Shown here: positions 16,044-23,824 of the stretch, piece after piece
Layout: every line of letters begins with the position of its first letter
How positions within the stretch are numbered: position 1 is the stretch's first letter
NCBI GenBank assembly: GCA_020442915.1
Contig: JAGRJD010000033.1
Span: forward strand, 1 to 32,991
Length of the DNA: 32,991 bases
From: Thiothrix sp.
Lineage (GTDB): Bacteria; Pseudomonadota; Gammaproteobacteria; Thiotrichales; Thiotrichaceae
Direction of reading: 5' to 3'
Translations under genes and position numbers: made by a program
Notes under the pieces: generated by a model
Seen by the model: only the letters and a program-made list of their open reading frames with translations
Told to the model about the DNA's origin: nothing
Database searches by the model: none

Positions 16044-18482
16044 TCAGCCATTACGCAGACGCAGGGCATTGGCCACCACCAGCAGGGAACTGGCCGACAT
16101 GCCAAGGGCCGCCATCCAGGGGGGCAGCATGCCACTGGCAGCCAGCGGGATGGCCAGCAGATTATAACCCAGCGCCCAGAACAGATTCTGGCGAATCACG
16201 GCCTGCATGCGCCGTGCCAGCCGGACTGAAACCGGCAGCAGCGCCAGGTTTTCCGACAACAGGATCATGTCGGCACTAGCCTGGGCCAACTGGGCCCCCT
16301 GCCCCATGGCCAGAGAAACCTGGGCCTGGGCCAGTACCGGTGCATCATTCACCCCGTCACCGACCATGGCCACCACCGCGCCCTGTTCCTGCAGGGTACG
16401 CACAAACGCCAGCTTGGTATCCGGCAGCTGACGGGCCTGGAACGACCGGATGTGCAACATGCCGGCCAGATGTGCCACAGCCCCTTCATTATCGCCACTC
16501 AGCAAGTGCACCTTCACACCCATCTTCCCCAGCTCCCGGACCACGGCGTCGGCCTCATCCCGGACCCGGTCGCGGAGATGGAATACCGCCAGCCACTGCT
16601 GCCCGGTTCCCAGAAAGACAGCGGTGGCACCCGGAAAATCTGCGGCATCTGCAGCTAATGCCATCCCATCCCCGGCCAGGGCCGCGACAAAATCCCGTGT
16701 CCCCAGACGCACACGCTGCCCCTGATACCGGCCCTCAACCCCCTGCCCCGGCTGTGACATAAGATCAGTCAACGGCAGGGGCTCAGGCCCGAAGGCCAGC
16801 AAAGCCCGTGCCAGCGGGTGCTCGGAAGCCTGCTCCAGCCCGGCAGCCAGATTGCGGCACTGCAGCGGCTCCTGCCCTTTGGCCACCTGCAGGTCCGCCA
16901 CCACCAACTCACCATGAGTCAGGGTGCCGGTCTTGTCAAACACCAGCTGATCCACCCGTGCCAGAGTCTCCAGCGCATGGCCACGGGTGGTCAGCACCCC
17001 CAGCCCCGTCAGGCGGCCTGTGGCCACGGTAATGGCCGCCGGCGTCGCCAGCGACAGTGCACAGGGACAGGTCACCACCAGCACCGACAGGGTGATCCAG
17101 AATGCCTGCTCCGGGTCATGAAAATGCCACCAGCCATAAACGGCGGCAGCCAGCAGCAGGATGAAAAGTACAAACCAGGAAGCCACCCGGTCCGCCAGGC
17201 GCGCCAGAGCCGGTTTTTCAGCCTGAGCACGATCCAGCAGGCGCGTGATGCCAGCCAGCACGGTATCCGCCCCCACCCGGTCAAGCTGCAGCAGCAGCGG
17301 GCTGCTCATGTTCAGGGTTCCCCCCACCAGCCGGTCGCCGGGCTGCTTCAGGCGTGGCAGGCTTTCGCCGGTCAGCAGCGCCTCGTTGACGGGGCCGGCC
17401 CCTTCCAGCACCTCACCATCCGCCGGTATGGTCTCCCCCGGCTTGACCAGCACCTGATCCCCCGGCTCCAGTTCAGCTACCGCCACCACTTCCTGCTGGC
17501 CGTTCCGGATGCGGTTGGCGCTGGCCGGCAGCAGTTTCACCAGCGCCTCGGCCACCTGTCCGGCCTTGTGACGGGCCTGCATTTCCAGATAACGTCCGCT
17601 GAGCAGAAAAAAACTGAACATGCTGACCGAATCGAAATAGACCTCGCCAACACCGCTGACCGTGGCCCAGACACTGGCCAGATAGGCCGCCCCCAGTGCC
17701 AGCGCCACAGGCACATCCATACCGGGCCGCAAGCGGCGCAGATCACGCCAGGCAGCCTGAAAAAATGGCCAGTCGGCATAAAACACTACCGGTGTGACCA
17801 TGATGAGGCTGATCCAGCGCAGAAACTGGCGCATTCCGGCCTCCATGTCGGAGGCTGCACCGATATAAAGTGCCGCAGCCATCATCATGACCTGCATCAT
17901 CCCCAGCCCCGCCACGGCGATGCGGCGCAGGGCTGCCGACTTTTCCCGCTGCTGCAGGCTTTCCATGCGTCCCGGATCAAAAGGATGGGCACGATAACCG
18001 ATGGCGGCAATGGCAGCCAGCACCTCACTGAGCTGAATGCGGCGGTTATCCCACTGCAGGGTGGCCCGGTGAGTGCTGTAATTGACCCGGAATGCCAGCA
18101 CACCGGGCAGCTGCTGCACATGATGCTCATTGAGCCAGACACAGGCGGCACACACGATGCCCTCCAGAATCAGGGCGGCCTCGCGGACATCCTGATCATG
18201 GTGACGCACAAAACTGCGCTGCATCAGGCCGGAGTCATAGACCTGGAGCTGCTTCAGCTCCTCCGGCACCAGCGCTGCAGCACGCTGGCTGTCGCGGGTA
18301 CGCAGGCGGTAGAAATCCAGCAGGTTATTGTCCACGATGGCCTGGGCCACGGCCTGACAGCCGGCACAGCACATCGTCCGCACCTGTCCGTCAATGGTGA
18401 CATCATAGCGGCTGCCGGCGGGTACGGGCAGACCACAATGGAAACAGTCCCGCCCTGCTTCAGCCCCGCTCACGCCCGCCAT
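16044..18482 (-). CDS. ccoI: Copper-translocating P-type ATPase for cbb3 oxidase assembly
   Basis: A FixI/CcoI-type P1B ATPase of 812 residues that exports copper across the inner membrane for delivery to the cbb3 oxidase CuB site. It has an N-terminal cysteine-rich segment (CFHC at 13-16, CCAGC at 38-42), an HMA domain with C-A-A-C at 111-114, eight membrane helices, the ion-site CPC at 472-474, phosphorylation site DKTGT (D516), the HP motif in SEHPLARAL and GDGVND in the hinge. The ATG at 18482 is 1 nt after the ccoH stop, so the genes are coupled. A GTG at 18539 inside ccoH is possible but would add 19 residues that do not belong to the family. Confidence 0.96.
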   Translation of the reverse strand: MAGVSGAEAGRDCFHCGLPVPAGSRYDVTIDGQVRTMCCAGCQAVAQAIVDNNLLDFYRLRTRDSQRAAALVPEELKQLQVYDSGLMQRSFVRHHDQDVREAALILEGIVCAACVWLNEHHVQQLPGVLAFRVNYSTHRATLQWDNRRIQLSEVLAAIAAIGYRAHPFDPGRMESLQQREKSAALRRIAVAGLGMMQVMMMAAALYIGAASDMEAGMRQFLRWISLIMVTPVVFYADWPFFQAAWRDLRRLRPGMDVPVALALGAAYLASVWATVSGVGEVYFDSVSMFSFFLLSGRYLEMQARHKAGQVAEALVKLLPASANRIRNGQQEVVAVAELEPGDQVLVKPGETIPADGEVLEGAGPVNEALLTGESLPRLKQPGDRLVGGTLNMSSPLLLQLDRVGADTVLAGITRLLDRAQAEKPALARLADRVASWFVLFILLLAAAVYGWWHFHDPEQAFWITLSVLVVTCPCALSLATPAAITVATGRLTGLGVLTTRGHALETLARVDQLVFDKTGTLTHGELVVADLQVAKGQEPLQCRNLAAGLEQASEHPLARALLAFGPEPLPLTDLMSQPGQGVEGRYQGQRVRLGTRDFVAALAGDGMALAADAADFPGATAVFLGTGQQWLAVFHLRDRVRDEADAVVRELGKMGVKVHLLSGDNEGAVAHLAGMLHIRSFQARQLPDTKLAFVRTLQEQGAVVAMVGDGVNDAPVLAQAQVSLAMGQGAQLAQASADMILLSENLALLPVSVRLARRMQAVIRQNLFWALGYNLLAIPLAASGMLPPWMAALGMSASSLLVVANALRLRNG

Positions 18483-18483
18483 G

Positions 18484-19335
18484 TCAGCTGCCGATGCCGA
18501 TACGGGTTCCGGCCTTGATCTCGTGTGTTTCCTGTCCACGCATCACCGTGATGACAACGGTCCAGTTACCGGGTGCATTCAGGGTCACCCGCCCCTGATA
18601 CAGGCCCGGCTGCTGTTCGGCCAAGGCCATGGCCTGATCCTGACGCTGATCGGAAGGACGCAGGAAACGGGCCTGCACTTCGGCATCATGGACCATCCGG
18701 CCCTCGGCATCCGCCACCTGCAACTGCAGCACGGCTTCCTGTCCCGCCATCGGCTCCCGCTCCCAGCTGCCCTTCACCTGCCAGCCCCGCTCACGCTGTG
18801 CCTCCAGCTGCAGCAGGTGCTGGTTGAACTGGGCATATTTCTCATGAAAATCATGTGGAACCGCCCCCGGAAATGCCGAACTCGGCACCCGGCCACTGCG
18901 CGGTTCGGGCAGGAAACGGGCCATGAAATCGCTGCTGGCCCCCTGACTGGCCAGGGTGATAATGATGGAATCCACAACAGCCAGGACCAGAAAAAAGCCC
19001 ACAATGGTGGCCGGTGCCCAGTGCAGGCCGTGCCGGCGTCCCGATGCCGGTGTACCCGCTCCCGCCACCCCGGACGGCTGTGGTCCCTGCTGGCGGCTGG
19101 TGATGATGCCAAGGCCGTAGGCCGTCATGGCCAGAAAAGCAAAGTGGATGGCAAACACGTCAATACCGGGCCAGTACAGCAGGGCCAGCGGAATATAAAC
19201 CCCCAGTGCCACCAGCGCAGTCAGCAGAGCGGCCAAACGGCTGCCAAGCCGCAAAACCCGGTAAAGTACAAAAAACAGCAGCAGACTGGCTCCGACGCCA
19301 CCACCCAGCGACCACAACAGACCGACATTTTCCAC
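18484..19335 (-). CDS. ccoH: CcoH/FixH-family cbb3 assembly protein with extended N-terminal membrane region
   Basis: A 283-residue protein between ccoG and ccoI. The C-terminal half is FixH/CcoH-like: a membrane anchor (about 131-152), then a periplasmic domain ending GLYQGRVTLNAPGNWTVVITV, matching FixH. CcoH helps cbb3 subunit assembly. Typical FixH proteins are about 150-170 residues with one helix. This one carries about 100 extra N-terminal residues with three further hydrophobic segments (roughly 5-27, 32-55, 60-78). The start is GTG, chosen because GAGGAA lies 7 nt upstream and no ATG is available. It begins 11 nt after ccoG and ends 1 nt before ccoI. Confidence 0.88.
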   Translation of the reverse strand: MENVGLLWSLGGGVGASLLLFFVLYRVLRLGSRLAALLTALVALGVYIPLALLYWPGIDVFAIHFAFLAMTAYGLGIITSRQQGPQPSGVAGAGTPASGRRHGLHWAPATIVGFFLVLAVVDSIIITLASQGASSDFMARFLPEPRSGRVPSSAFPGAVPHDFHEKYAQFNQHLLQLEAQRERGWQVKGSWEREPMAGQEAVLQLQVADAEGRMVHDAEVQARFLRPSDQRQDQAMALAEQQPGLYQGRVTLNAPGNWTVVITVMRGQETHEIKAGTRIGIGS

Positions 19336-19346
19336 GGCAATGTTCC

Positions 19347-20750
19347 TCAGGGGCCAATGAACTGGGCCGGAATCAGCACCGGCTCCCTGCTCTCGCCGGT
19401 CAGCGGCTCCAGCAGAAAATGGAAATCGTGATTACCTGCCGCCACCGCTGCATTCATTTTCACCCGTGCCAGCAGGCGCAGGCTCGAATCCGGCTCGACC
19501 GCCAGACTGCCACTTTCCTGATGCCCGAGATCCAGCACCGCCTGATCAAGCTCCTGCAGACTCAAGCGGTAGCGCCCGGCAGTCAGGGTCTTGTTGTTGA
19601 TCTTGATTTCATAACTGTTCTGGATCGCACCATCCGACAGCGTCACGAACAGCGGGTTGCGCACCTGCTGCGCATTGGCTTCCAGCAACACGGTGTGGCC
19701 GAGGCTCCAGACCAGGTAAACAGCGGCCAGCAGGGTGGCCATCCCGTAACCGATGGTACGCAGCTTGAAGAAGCGGGTCTTGCCGCCCCCCAGTTCATTT
19801 TCCGAAGAGTACCGGATCAGGCCGCGCTCCCAACCCTGCCGTTCCATGATGCTGTCACAGGCATCAATGCACAGGGCACAATGAATGCAGTTGATCTGCA
19901 GGCCGTTGCGGATATCGATACCGGTCGGACAGACCTGCACACACAGACCGCAATCAATGCAGTCACCATGCCCCTGCTCCCTGCGCACGGCCCGATCCCG
20001 CAGGCCCTTGCCGGCCTTGGCCCGGCCACTGTCGCCCTCGCCCCGGTTATAGTCATAGGCCACCACCAGGGTATCACGGTCAAACATGACGCTCTGGAAA
20101 CGGGAGTAGGGACAGATATGCAGACAGACAAACTCGCGGATCCAGGCAGCGGCGAGATAGGTGGTCGCCATCAGCAGAAAGGTGGTGACATAAGCAGCCA
20201 CGTCCGCCTGGCCGGTGAAAAAATCATGCACCAGCGTGGGAGCATCAGCCCAGTACAGGGTGAAGGTCAATCCGGTCCAGAACGCCAGCAGCAGCCACAG
20301 CACATGGGTCAACCCGAGCTTGAACAGCTTTTCCCGTCCCCAGGGAGCCTTGTTGAGACGAACGCGGGCCACCTGATCCCCCTGAACCAGGCGCTCAATC
20401 CAGCGGAAAGCATCTGTCCACAGGGTCTGAAAACAGAAGTAGCCGCAGAATACCCGCCCCAGCAGGGTGGTGATGAAAAACAGCAGCACCGCAGCCAGAA
20501 ACAGAAAGGCCGTGAGCCAGAACACATCCTGCGGGTACATCACCAGGTCAAACAGGTAATAGCGACGCTGGTTGATGTCGAACAGTATCGCCTGATCCAC
20601 GCCGTTCCCCCGCGTCCAGCGCAACCAGGGCAGCAGGAAATAGACCCAATAGGCCAGCACCATGACACCGGTCTTCAGGTTGCGGAAACGCCCCCGGATG
20701 GAGCGGGGCTGGATCATGTGACGAGGCTGAATAATCTGTACAGTGCTCAT
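19347..20750 (-). CDS. ccoG: cbb3 oxidase accessory ferredoxin-like protein CcoG
   Basis: A 467-residue FixG/RdxA/CcoG membrane protein, an iron-sulfur protein involved in copper reduction during cbb3 oxidase assembly. It has membrane segments near the N terminus, the GRVFCGYFCFQTLW and FVCLHICPYSRFQ cysteine motifs in the polyferredoxin-like membrane part, and two 4Fe-4S motifs CIDCGLCVQVCP and CIHCALCIDACD. A C-terminal membrane helix and Ig-like periplasmic domain follow. An ATG at 20786 would add 12 residues, but a predicted FNR-dependent promoter places the transcript start near 20780, which favours the ATG at 20750. First gene of ccoGHIS. Confidence 0.95.
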   Translation of the reverse strand: MSTVQIIQPRHMIQPRSIRGRFRNLKTGVMVLAYWVYFLLPWLRWTRGNGVDQAILFDINQRRYYLFDLVMYPQDVFWLTAFLFLAAVLLFFITTLLGRVFCGYFCFQTLWTDAFRWIERLVQGDQVARVRLNKAPWGREKLFKLGLTHVLWLLLAFWTGLTFTLYWADAPTLVHDFFTGQADVAAYVTTFLLMATTYLAAAWIREFVCLHICPYSRFQSVMFDRDTLVVAYDYNRGEGDSGRAKAGKGLRDRAVRREQGHGDCIDCGLCVQVCPTGIDIRNGLQINCIHCALCIDACDSIMERQGWERGLIRYSSENELGGGKTRFFKLRTIGYGMATLLAAVYLVWSLGHTVLLEANAQQVRNPLFVTLSDGAIQNSYEIKINNKTLTAGRYRLSLQELDQAVLDLGHQESGSLAVEPDSSLRLLARVKMNAAVAAGNHDFHFLLEPLTGESREPVLIPAQFIGP

Positions 20751-20786
20751 GCTGGAACCGGTTTCAAACCACGGACGGAAGTGCAT

Positions 20787-20828
20787 TTTATCGCACGAAA
20801 GGCGTTACTTTACCTTGTGTTTGATCAA
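20787..20828 (-). promoter_or_regulatory. FNR-like class II promoter of ccoGHIS
   Basis: On the minus strand TTGATCAAACACAA (20828-20815) has a perfect left half of the FNR consensus TTGAT-N4-ATCAA and a weaker right half. Taking its centre as -41.5 puts the transcription start near 20780. At the position then expected for the -10 there is GATAAA (20792-20787), 4 of 6 matches to TATAAT. The agreement of the two elements makes the promoter plausible and implies that translation begins at the downstream ATG. The same site lies in the gap shared with the divergent acyltransferase gene. Confidence 0.5.
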
Positions 20829-21069
20829 TTAAAAACTTTTAGGACAAAACCTTTGCAGACTGAGGGGCATGCAAACACCCTTACCCCACCCTCCGGCACA
20901 TCCTGATGCCGGAACAGGCCGGCCCCAAAAACCGCTGACTGCTGATGAACCTTTTCAGGACTCAACACGTCCACTTTATCTTGGGCAGGGTCATTCCGGG
21001 CTGCACAAGGAGGAGCATTTCCTCAACTGCAAGGAAAATTCCACGGAGTCCGACAGATGGAGATCCTGT

Positions 21070-22212
21070 GTGCAGTACAGAAAAGAACTTGACGGACTGC
21101 GGGCAGTCGCCACCCTGCCCATTCTGCTGTTCAATGCAGATATTGCAGGCTTTGCCGGCGGTTTTGCCGGTATTGACATGCTGTTCGTGCTCAGTGGCTA
21201 TCTGGTCACCTTGCTGATCCTGGAGCAACAGGCACAGGGCAGTTTTTCCCTCGCCGCCTTTTACGAACGCCGCCTGCGGCATCTGCTGCCCGCCCTGTTT
21301 CTGATCATGCTGGTCTGCCTGCCCATGGCCTGGCTCTGGCTCCTGCCCCATGAGCTGGCCGCCTTCGGACGCAGCCTGATATCCATTCCCCTGCTGAGTG
21401 CCAATATCCAGTTCTGGCTTGAAACCGACTATTTTTCCGAAACAGCCGGCATGATGCCACTATTGCATACCTGGAGTCTGGCCGCTGGCGCCCAGTTCTA
21501 CCTGCTGCTGCCGATCCTGCTGCCCCTGCTCATGCGCCAGCCCCCCGCCACCCGCCACCTCATGCTGCTGGCCCTGACTCTCGCCAGCCTGGGCTGGTCG
21601 GAATGGCTCTGGCGTCAGGACCTGAGCGGCAACTACTACCTGGCCGGCAGCCGCCTGTGGGAGCCGCTGGCCGGGGTACTGGCAGCACACTGGCAATACC
21701 ATACCCGGCAACGTCCCAGCAGATACCTGCGTCAAGGGCTGGCCCTGCTGGGGCTGGCCCTGATTCTGGCTTCCATTTCCCTGCTGGACCCCACCCTGCC
21801 CTTTCCGGGACGCTATGCCCTGCCGCCGGTACTGGGCACGGTGCTGGTCCTGCTGTTTGCAGGGCCGGACAACCTGACCGGCAGACTGCTGGCACTGACA
21901 CCGCTGACCGGGCTCGGGCTCACCGCCTACAGCGCCTACCTCTGGCATCAGCCCGTGTTCGCCTTTGTCCGCATCATCAGCCTGGATAATCCCGGAGAAT
22001 GGCTGATGCTGCTGCTGGTATTCATCGTGCTGCAACTGTCCTATTTCAGCTGGCAGCTGGTGGAAAAACCGTTCCGGAACAACACGCTCATCAATCGCAG
22101 CCGCTTTCTGACGCTGACGGCGGCATTCGCCCTGCTGTTTCTGGTGCTGGGTCTGGCCTGCATCCTGAATGACGGCTTCCCGGAACGCTTCATTCACGCC
22201 GCCCCCGACTGA
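21070..22212 (+). CDS. Degenerate acyltransferase-3 family membrane protein
   Basis: A 380-residue OafA/YrhL-type acyltransferase-3 protein with about ten membrane helices. The family opening YRKELDGLRAVATLPILLF is present, as are GGFAGIDMLFVLSGYLVT and YERRLRHLLPAL. Key residues are changed: the conserved His of the F-H-A motif is Asn (N22 in LLFNAD), and the TWSLSVEEQFYL segment reads TWSLAAGAQFYL, losing both glutamates. Relatives with this layout usually continue into a periplasmic SGNH domain (total about 640 residues). Here the protein stops soon after the membrane part, 35 bp before an IS remnant. The GTG start has GGAG 7 nt upstream; an in-frame ATG at 20869 is possible but gives a non-family N terminus. 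It may be inactive. Confidence 0.75.
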   Translation: MQYRKELDGLRAVATLPILLFNADIAGFAGGFAGIDMLFVLSGYLVTLLILEQQAQGSFSLAAFYERRLRHLLPALFLIMLVCLPMAWLWLLPHELAAFGRSLISIPLLSANIQFWLETDYFSETAGMMPLLHTWSLAAGAQFYLLLPILLPLLMRQPPATRHLMLLALTLASLGWSEWLWRQDLSGNYYLAGSRLWEPLAGVLAAHWQYHTRQRPSRYLRQGLALLGLALILASISLLDPTLPFPGRYALPPVLGTVLVLLFAGPDNLTGRLLALTPLTGLGLTAYSAYLWHQPVFAFVRIISLDNPGEWLMLLLVFIVLQLSYFSWQLVEKPFRNNTLINRSRFLTLTAAFALLFLVLGLACILNDGFPERFIHAAPD

Positions 22213-22247
22213 GCCTGTCCGTCAGGTAACTGTTCACGGGTTAGCCC

Positions 22248-22264
22248 CAATACTGTTTAGTTAG
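22248..22264 (+). repeat. Left terminal inverted repeat of the IS4-family remnant
   Basis: The sequence CAATACTGTTTAGTTAG is the exact reverse complement of the copy at 22863-22879. It lies 35 bp after the stop codon of the acyltransferase gene. Confidence 0.85.
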
Positions 22265-22312
22265 TTAATTTTCTGTCAGAAAGGTGCCATGTTTTCCGAT
22301 GGAGGAAGCGGC

Positions 22313-22870
22313 ATGGCGAAAACCGAGGTGGAGCCGTCTACAGGAACCAGGTTTGCGGATTACCTGACGGAGGGGTCTCTGGTCATGAATGGTCCCGTGG
22401 AGAAGGTGCGGGAAACACTGGAAGCGCACGGTGTGCAAAGCCGGCGACGACGCGGCCTGCCGTGCGAAGTGCTGGTGTATTTCGTCATGGCCATGGTGCT
22501 ATACGCCAACGTGGCGTACGAGCCATTCTGGCTATCCGGGAGCCTCAAGGGGTAGCAGCGCCTTTCCACAATTGCATTTCGTTGCCCTAGCTGAATGCGG
22601 CACCCACACCCTCGAGGACTTGTCATTCCTTCATCCGGTGCACGTGTACTGCGTCGTCGGCTGCCAGCCGCCGGCGCCATCCCCCCTGAGCAGCACCAAT
22701 CCTGGCTGGATCGTGTGATGTGTGAAATCGCCAATGGCCGCGCGGTTACCCGTCGCGGCAAGCGCAATCCTCGTAGCGTAAAGCGCAAGATGCGCAACTT
22801 CAAGCTTCACAAGCGAGGTGATCCATTGAACCAACCGTATGCGCCGGTCACGCGCATTGTATCTAACTAA
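22313..22870 (+). pseudogene. IS4-family transposase, broken by deletions and frameshifts
   Basis: Three fragments are readable. The first (22313-22555) starts at an ATG with GGAGG 7 nt upstream and encodes the IS4 N-terminal domain, including RRRGLPCEVLVYFVMAMVLY, before an early stop. The second, around 22575-22640 in another frame, carries LHFVALAECGTHTLEDL, matching the A-L-x-E-C-G-T-H segment of the family's catalytic core. The third (about 22680-22870) is the C terminus, with WLDRVMCEIANGR and RNPRSVKRKMRNF followed by basic residues. Most of the catalytic core between the second and third pieces is missing, so no active transposase can be made. Confidence 0.85.
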
Positions 22871-22879
22871 ACAGTATTG
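22863..22879 (-). repeat. Right terminal inverted repeat of the IS4-family remnant
   Basis: The plus strand reads CTAACTAAACAGTATTG, exactly matching the left arm in inverted orientation. It overlaps the last codons of the transposase C-terminal fragment and ends 7 bp before the reading frame of a truncated WYL regulator. Confidence 0.85.
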
Positions 22880-22886
22880 CCCTTAA

Positions 22887-23111
22887 CCGGGCTGGACATC
22901 CATTGAGCTACTCCACAGGCCGCTGGGCCTGTTTTTCTGGGGTAATGTCTGGACCCTGGCGGCTTGGTGCGAGCTGCGCACTGACTTCCGCAACTTCCGG
23001 CTCGACCGCATCCAGCGTCTGAATGCCCTGTCCGGCACCTTTAGCGAGTGCCCCGGCCAGGGCCTGACAGACTTTCTGGCACTGATGCAGGCATCCCGCC
23101 CGGACGCCTGA
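22887..23111 (+). pseudogene. C-terminal fragment of a YafY/WYL-domain transcriptional regulator
   Basis: 74 codons are open to a TGA at 23109-23111, following an in-frame stop at 22884. The translation includes RPLGLFFWGNVWTLAAWCEL and then RTDFRNFRLDRIQRL, the characteristic end of the WYL sensor domain in YafY-like regulators. The helix-turn-helix N terminus and most of the WYL domain are absent, and I find no trace of them on the other side of the IS remnant. The break lies within a few bases of the element's right repeat, so insertion followed by deletion is the simplest explanation. Confidence 0.8.
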
Positions 23112-23132
23112 ATGACAGAAAAGGGCTGATCA

Positions 23133-23150
23133 CGTAGTCGTCGTAGTCGT
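23133..23150 (+). repeat. Two tandem copies of a 9-bp unit
   Basis: CGTAGTCGT occurs twice in direct succession just outside the stop codon of the TetR-family gene, between it and the WYL fragment. Its significance is unknown; it lies close to the probable left edge of the accessory block. Confidence 0.6.
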
Positions 23151-23740
23151 CAATCATCACCTTTCAGGGTGCGAAGCATCACCGCCAGCACATCGTCCAT
23201 ACGGTTAACCTGGGTTCTGGTGCGAGCCATGATCTGAAGCCCGTGATGGGTCGCGTTCAGGAAACGGGCGTATTGGCGGGCATTGTGATGTGCGGGGATC
23301 GAGCCGTCCGTGTGGCCTCGGGTGATGGCGTCGGCGAAGGCGTTTTCCATGCCGTCGAAATCCCGTTCGATGAGCTTCTGAACCTCTTCATCATGCGGTG
23401 CCATCTCGGCGGCCTCATTGCAGCTCATGCAACCAAACGGACGTTCCTCCGCCTGGGCGTGTTCCAGCACCATCTGGAAAAATGCCGCAATCGAGTCATA
23501 GGCGGTCGGCCTGCTTTGCAGATAGCTGCGCAAGACCCGGATTCTTTCCACCCGGTAGGCTTCGAACGCAGCGAGGAACAGGTCGCGCTTGCTGCCAAAT
23601 GTGTCATAGAGGCTGCTCTTGCTCAGGCCCGTGGCGCACAGCAGATCCGTCATTGAGGTGGCTTCATAGCCCTTGTTCCAGAACAGCCGGGTGGCCTGCA
23701 ACAGGGCTTCGTCTTCATTGAATTTTCTGGGGCGCGCCAT
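23150..23740 (-). CDS. TetR/AcrR-family repressor, NemR-like
   Basis: A 196-residue TetR-family regulator. The N-terminal helix-turn-helix is clear (ATRLFWNKGYEATSMTDLLC then TGLSKSSLYDTFGSKRDLF). The ligand domain resembles the group that governs old yellow enzyme genes, and contains GCMSC and NEAAEMAPHDEEVQKL. NemR proteins sense electrophiles and hypochlorite through cysteines, and two cysteines lie here in FGCMSCNEA. The ATG at 23740 has GGAGG 8 nt upstream; an ATG at 23755 lacks a ribosome site. It lies 84 nt downstream of the nemA-like gene on the same strand, the reverse of the nemR-nemA order in E. coli. Confidence 0.88.
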   Translation of the reverse strand: MARPRKFNEDEALLQATRLFWNKGYEATSMTDLLCATGLSKSSLYDTFGSKRDLFLAAFEAYRVERIRVLRSYLQSRPTAYDSIAAFFQMVLEHAQAEERPFGCMSCNEAAEMAPHDEEVQKLIERDFDGMENAFADAITRGHTDGSIPAHHNARQYARFLNATHHGLQIMARTRTQVNRMDDVLAVMLRTLKGDD

Positions 23741-23824
23741 GGCTGCTTCCTCCATTGTTCCCTTCAGTCATGAAACGGCTTGTTGTGCAGGCCGGATGGC
23801 AGCTCCGGCCTGTGGTTCATATCA

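Larger units (their letters stand above)
22248..22879 (+). mobile_element. Internally deleted IS4-family element
   Basis: About 632 bp bounded by 17-bp perfect inverted repeats. It contains three pieces of an IS4-family transposase, in different frames and with deletions between them. Complete IS4-family elements are usually above 1.3 kb. Outside the 17-bp arms similarity continues as GGTTA plus a few mismatches on each side (from about 22239 and to about 22888), so the true repeat may be a little longer. No clear target-site duplication was found. The element cannot move on its own but could be mobilised in trans if a full copy exists. Confidence 0.85.

Noticed and set aside
15742..16167. 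Plus-strand frame of 141 codons beginning at an ATG after AAGGAG
   Set aside because: The Shine-Dalgarno-like sequence is only 3 nt from the ATG, and the frame runs antisense through ccoS into ccoI with no recognisable protein character. Kept only as a possible transcript in the findings.
16818..18518. 566-codon plus-strand frame opposite ccoI
   Set aside because: Antisense shadow of a well conserved P-type ATPase; composition is unlike a real protein.
19206..20906. 566-codon plus-strand frame opposite ccoG and ccoH
   Set aside because: Antisense to genes with conserved Fe-S and FixH motifs; no domain in the translation.
22915..22936. GC-rich 7-bp hairpin (ACAGGCC, loop GCTG, GGCCTGT) followed by four Ts
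   Set aside because: It looks like an intrinsic terminator but coincides with the conserved RPLGLFFWG coding segment of the WYL fragment, so the match is probably a by-product of coding sequence.
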